Source: Ectocarpus siliculosus (Eukaryota > Sar > Phaeophyceae > Ectocarpales > Ectocarpaceae). Taken from it: a stretch of 64,000 nt of DNA. The position numbers and the translations under genes are program-made. This document shows positions 63,364-64,000 of this stretch, one piece after another (within the stretch, counting starts at the first letter, position 1; every line of letters starts with the position of its first letter). Under the pieces are notes generated by a model. The model was not told the DNA's origin, did not search any database, and saw only the letters and a list, made by a program, of their open reading frames with translations. The stretch is taken from NCBI GenBank assembly GCA_000310025.1, contig FN648574.1, positions 68,694-132,693 on the forward strand. The letters are read 5' to 3'.

Positions 63364-63685
63364 TGATCGATAATTCGGGTGTCTCAGTTCTTTGTGTTGG
63401 GAGTGGAGAGCATTTCGTCCACGACGGGCCGTGGATGGGTAGAAAACGTGTAGGGAAAACGTGTTGTATTATTCGGGGGCGTGCTTGCGCTCGTAAATCT
63501 GTCACGGCATCAAGCACGCGTCACGCTCATCACGGTTAAAGTACCCCATCAAACTCTTCTCACTTCCAAGGAAAATGTCCAGAAAGTTCTGGTCCCTTCG
63601 TACCTCATCACTGCAATTTCCGTAGGTATGTGTACCAAAGATAACCCGTCATACTATGCTACGAGTACCCCCAATATATCTAATA
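63364..63685 (-). repeat. Copia 5' LTR
   Basis: About 322 bases, nearly identical to the 3' LTR at 56450-56794, with the GGAGT target duplication directly outside it at 63686-63690. Confidence 0.92.
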
Positions 63686-63690
63686 GGAGT

Positions 63691-64000
63691 AGCGTGGTAG
63701 ACTGACTGTACTGCTGCTGTGTGTTGATGTGCCATTATTAGTAAGCCATCATCGCCTCCTGTCCCTTGGCGGGGGGGTTCCGTATTTCCCATCCCGTCGC
63801 ATCACGCCCGAAGGTTGTGCATCTTCACAATTAAGGAATAATAAAAACACACACAGAAAGACTACCCATTCGAGATATACCCACAGTCGAACGGGATGTG
63901 GTGGAGTCTGACAATTGAAACGGGAGAGTCAAAGCTGGTTGTTCGTCCATTTTCATCCTTGCGACCTTGCGCGTGCATTGTCATCGCCCACACAAAAAAA
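63691..64000. other. Flank beyond the copia element
   Basis: Host sequence right of the target duplication up to the window end. No exon, RNA gene or repeat family was recognised; the window ends in a short A-run. Confidence 0.4.

Larger units (their letters stand above)
56450..63685 (-). mobile_element. Ty1/copia LTR retrotransposon, broken
   Basis: Fossil element of 7.2 kb read on the minus strand, flanked by a 5-base target duplication GGAGT (56445-56449 and 63686-63690). Parts in 5' to 3' order: 5' LTR at 63364-63685; Gag region about 61.8-63.3 kb with a charged coiled-coil start and Gln-rich tail; aspartic protease region near 61.4 kb; integrase about 59.4-60.4 kb; reverse transcriptase about 57.7-58.6 kb; RNase H about 57.0-57.6 kb; a G-rich purine tract beside the 3' LTR; 3' LTR at 56450-56794. 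Integrase before reverse transcriptase places it in Ty1/copia. The coding region is interrupted, by roughly four or five breaks, so it looks non-autonomous. The LTRs differ at only a few sites plus one short indel, which suggests a recent insertion. Confidence 0.93.

Noticed and set aside
1-64000. CRISPR arrays, rRNA, bacterial operons or a defence island
   Set aside because: The tandem repeats seen are intronic minisatellites without spacers; genes are intron-rich and eukaryotic, with no prokaryotic signals.

Overview
The window reads as nuclear DNA of an intron-rich eukaryote, most likely a brown alga of the Ectocarpus type (inference). Genes are split into many short exons by introns of roughly 200-1500 bases, and two proteins begin with leaders resembling heterokont organelle-targeting presequences (hydrophobic stretch, then a small residue before Phe). 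Simple repeats, small inverted-repeat elements, LINE tails and a Ty1/copia element lie between and inside genes. No bacterial-style operons, tRNA, rRNA or CRISPR array were seen. Gene models were built by reading exon by exon and requiring GT/AG borders and matching codon phase. Layout: (1) 6-7224, plus: an amino acid/auxin-permease-family (AAAP) transporter, cut off at its 5' end by the window edge. (2) 9038-10873, minus: homogentisate 1,2-dioxygenase, with one intron only and an apparent one-base frameshift near the C-terminus. (3) 12837-23227, minus: a two-ABC-domain, Uup-like ABCF ATPase in about 15 exons with a plastid-type leader. (4) from about 24312 to 25747, plus: a TerD-like stress protein (tentative), divergent from the ABCF gene. 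(5) 26009-26640: the 3' end of a dead LINE. (6) 27276 to at least 42784, plus: a very large WD40-repeat protein with EF-hand regions at both ends, WDR49/WDR64-like. (7) 45454-55879, minus: a bacterial-type RecQ helicase in about 15 exons, its first intron holding a 20-N assembly gap. (8) 56450-63685, minus: a young but broken Ty1/copia element with two LTRs and a GGAGT target-site duplication. The host genes look functionally unrelated (transport, tyrosine catabolism, translation, stress, scaffold/cilia, DNA repair), so this is an ordinary gene neighbourhood rather than a pathway cluster. The most unusual signal is structural. Two different introns of the ABCF gene carry tandem arrays (periods about 96-99 and 79-89 bases) whose units include copies of the neighbouring exon edge and its splice site, one array duplicating a 5' splice site and the other a 3' splice site. 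The same gene also has a 37-base intronic minisatellite and needs a microexon of about 28 bases to keep its frame. A pair of about 190-base inverted-repeat elements in opposite orientation, and several LINE tails sharing one 3' end, complete the repeat picture.
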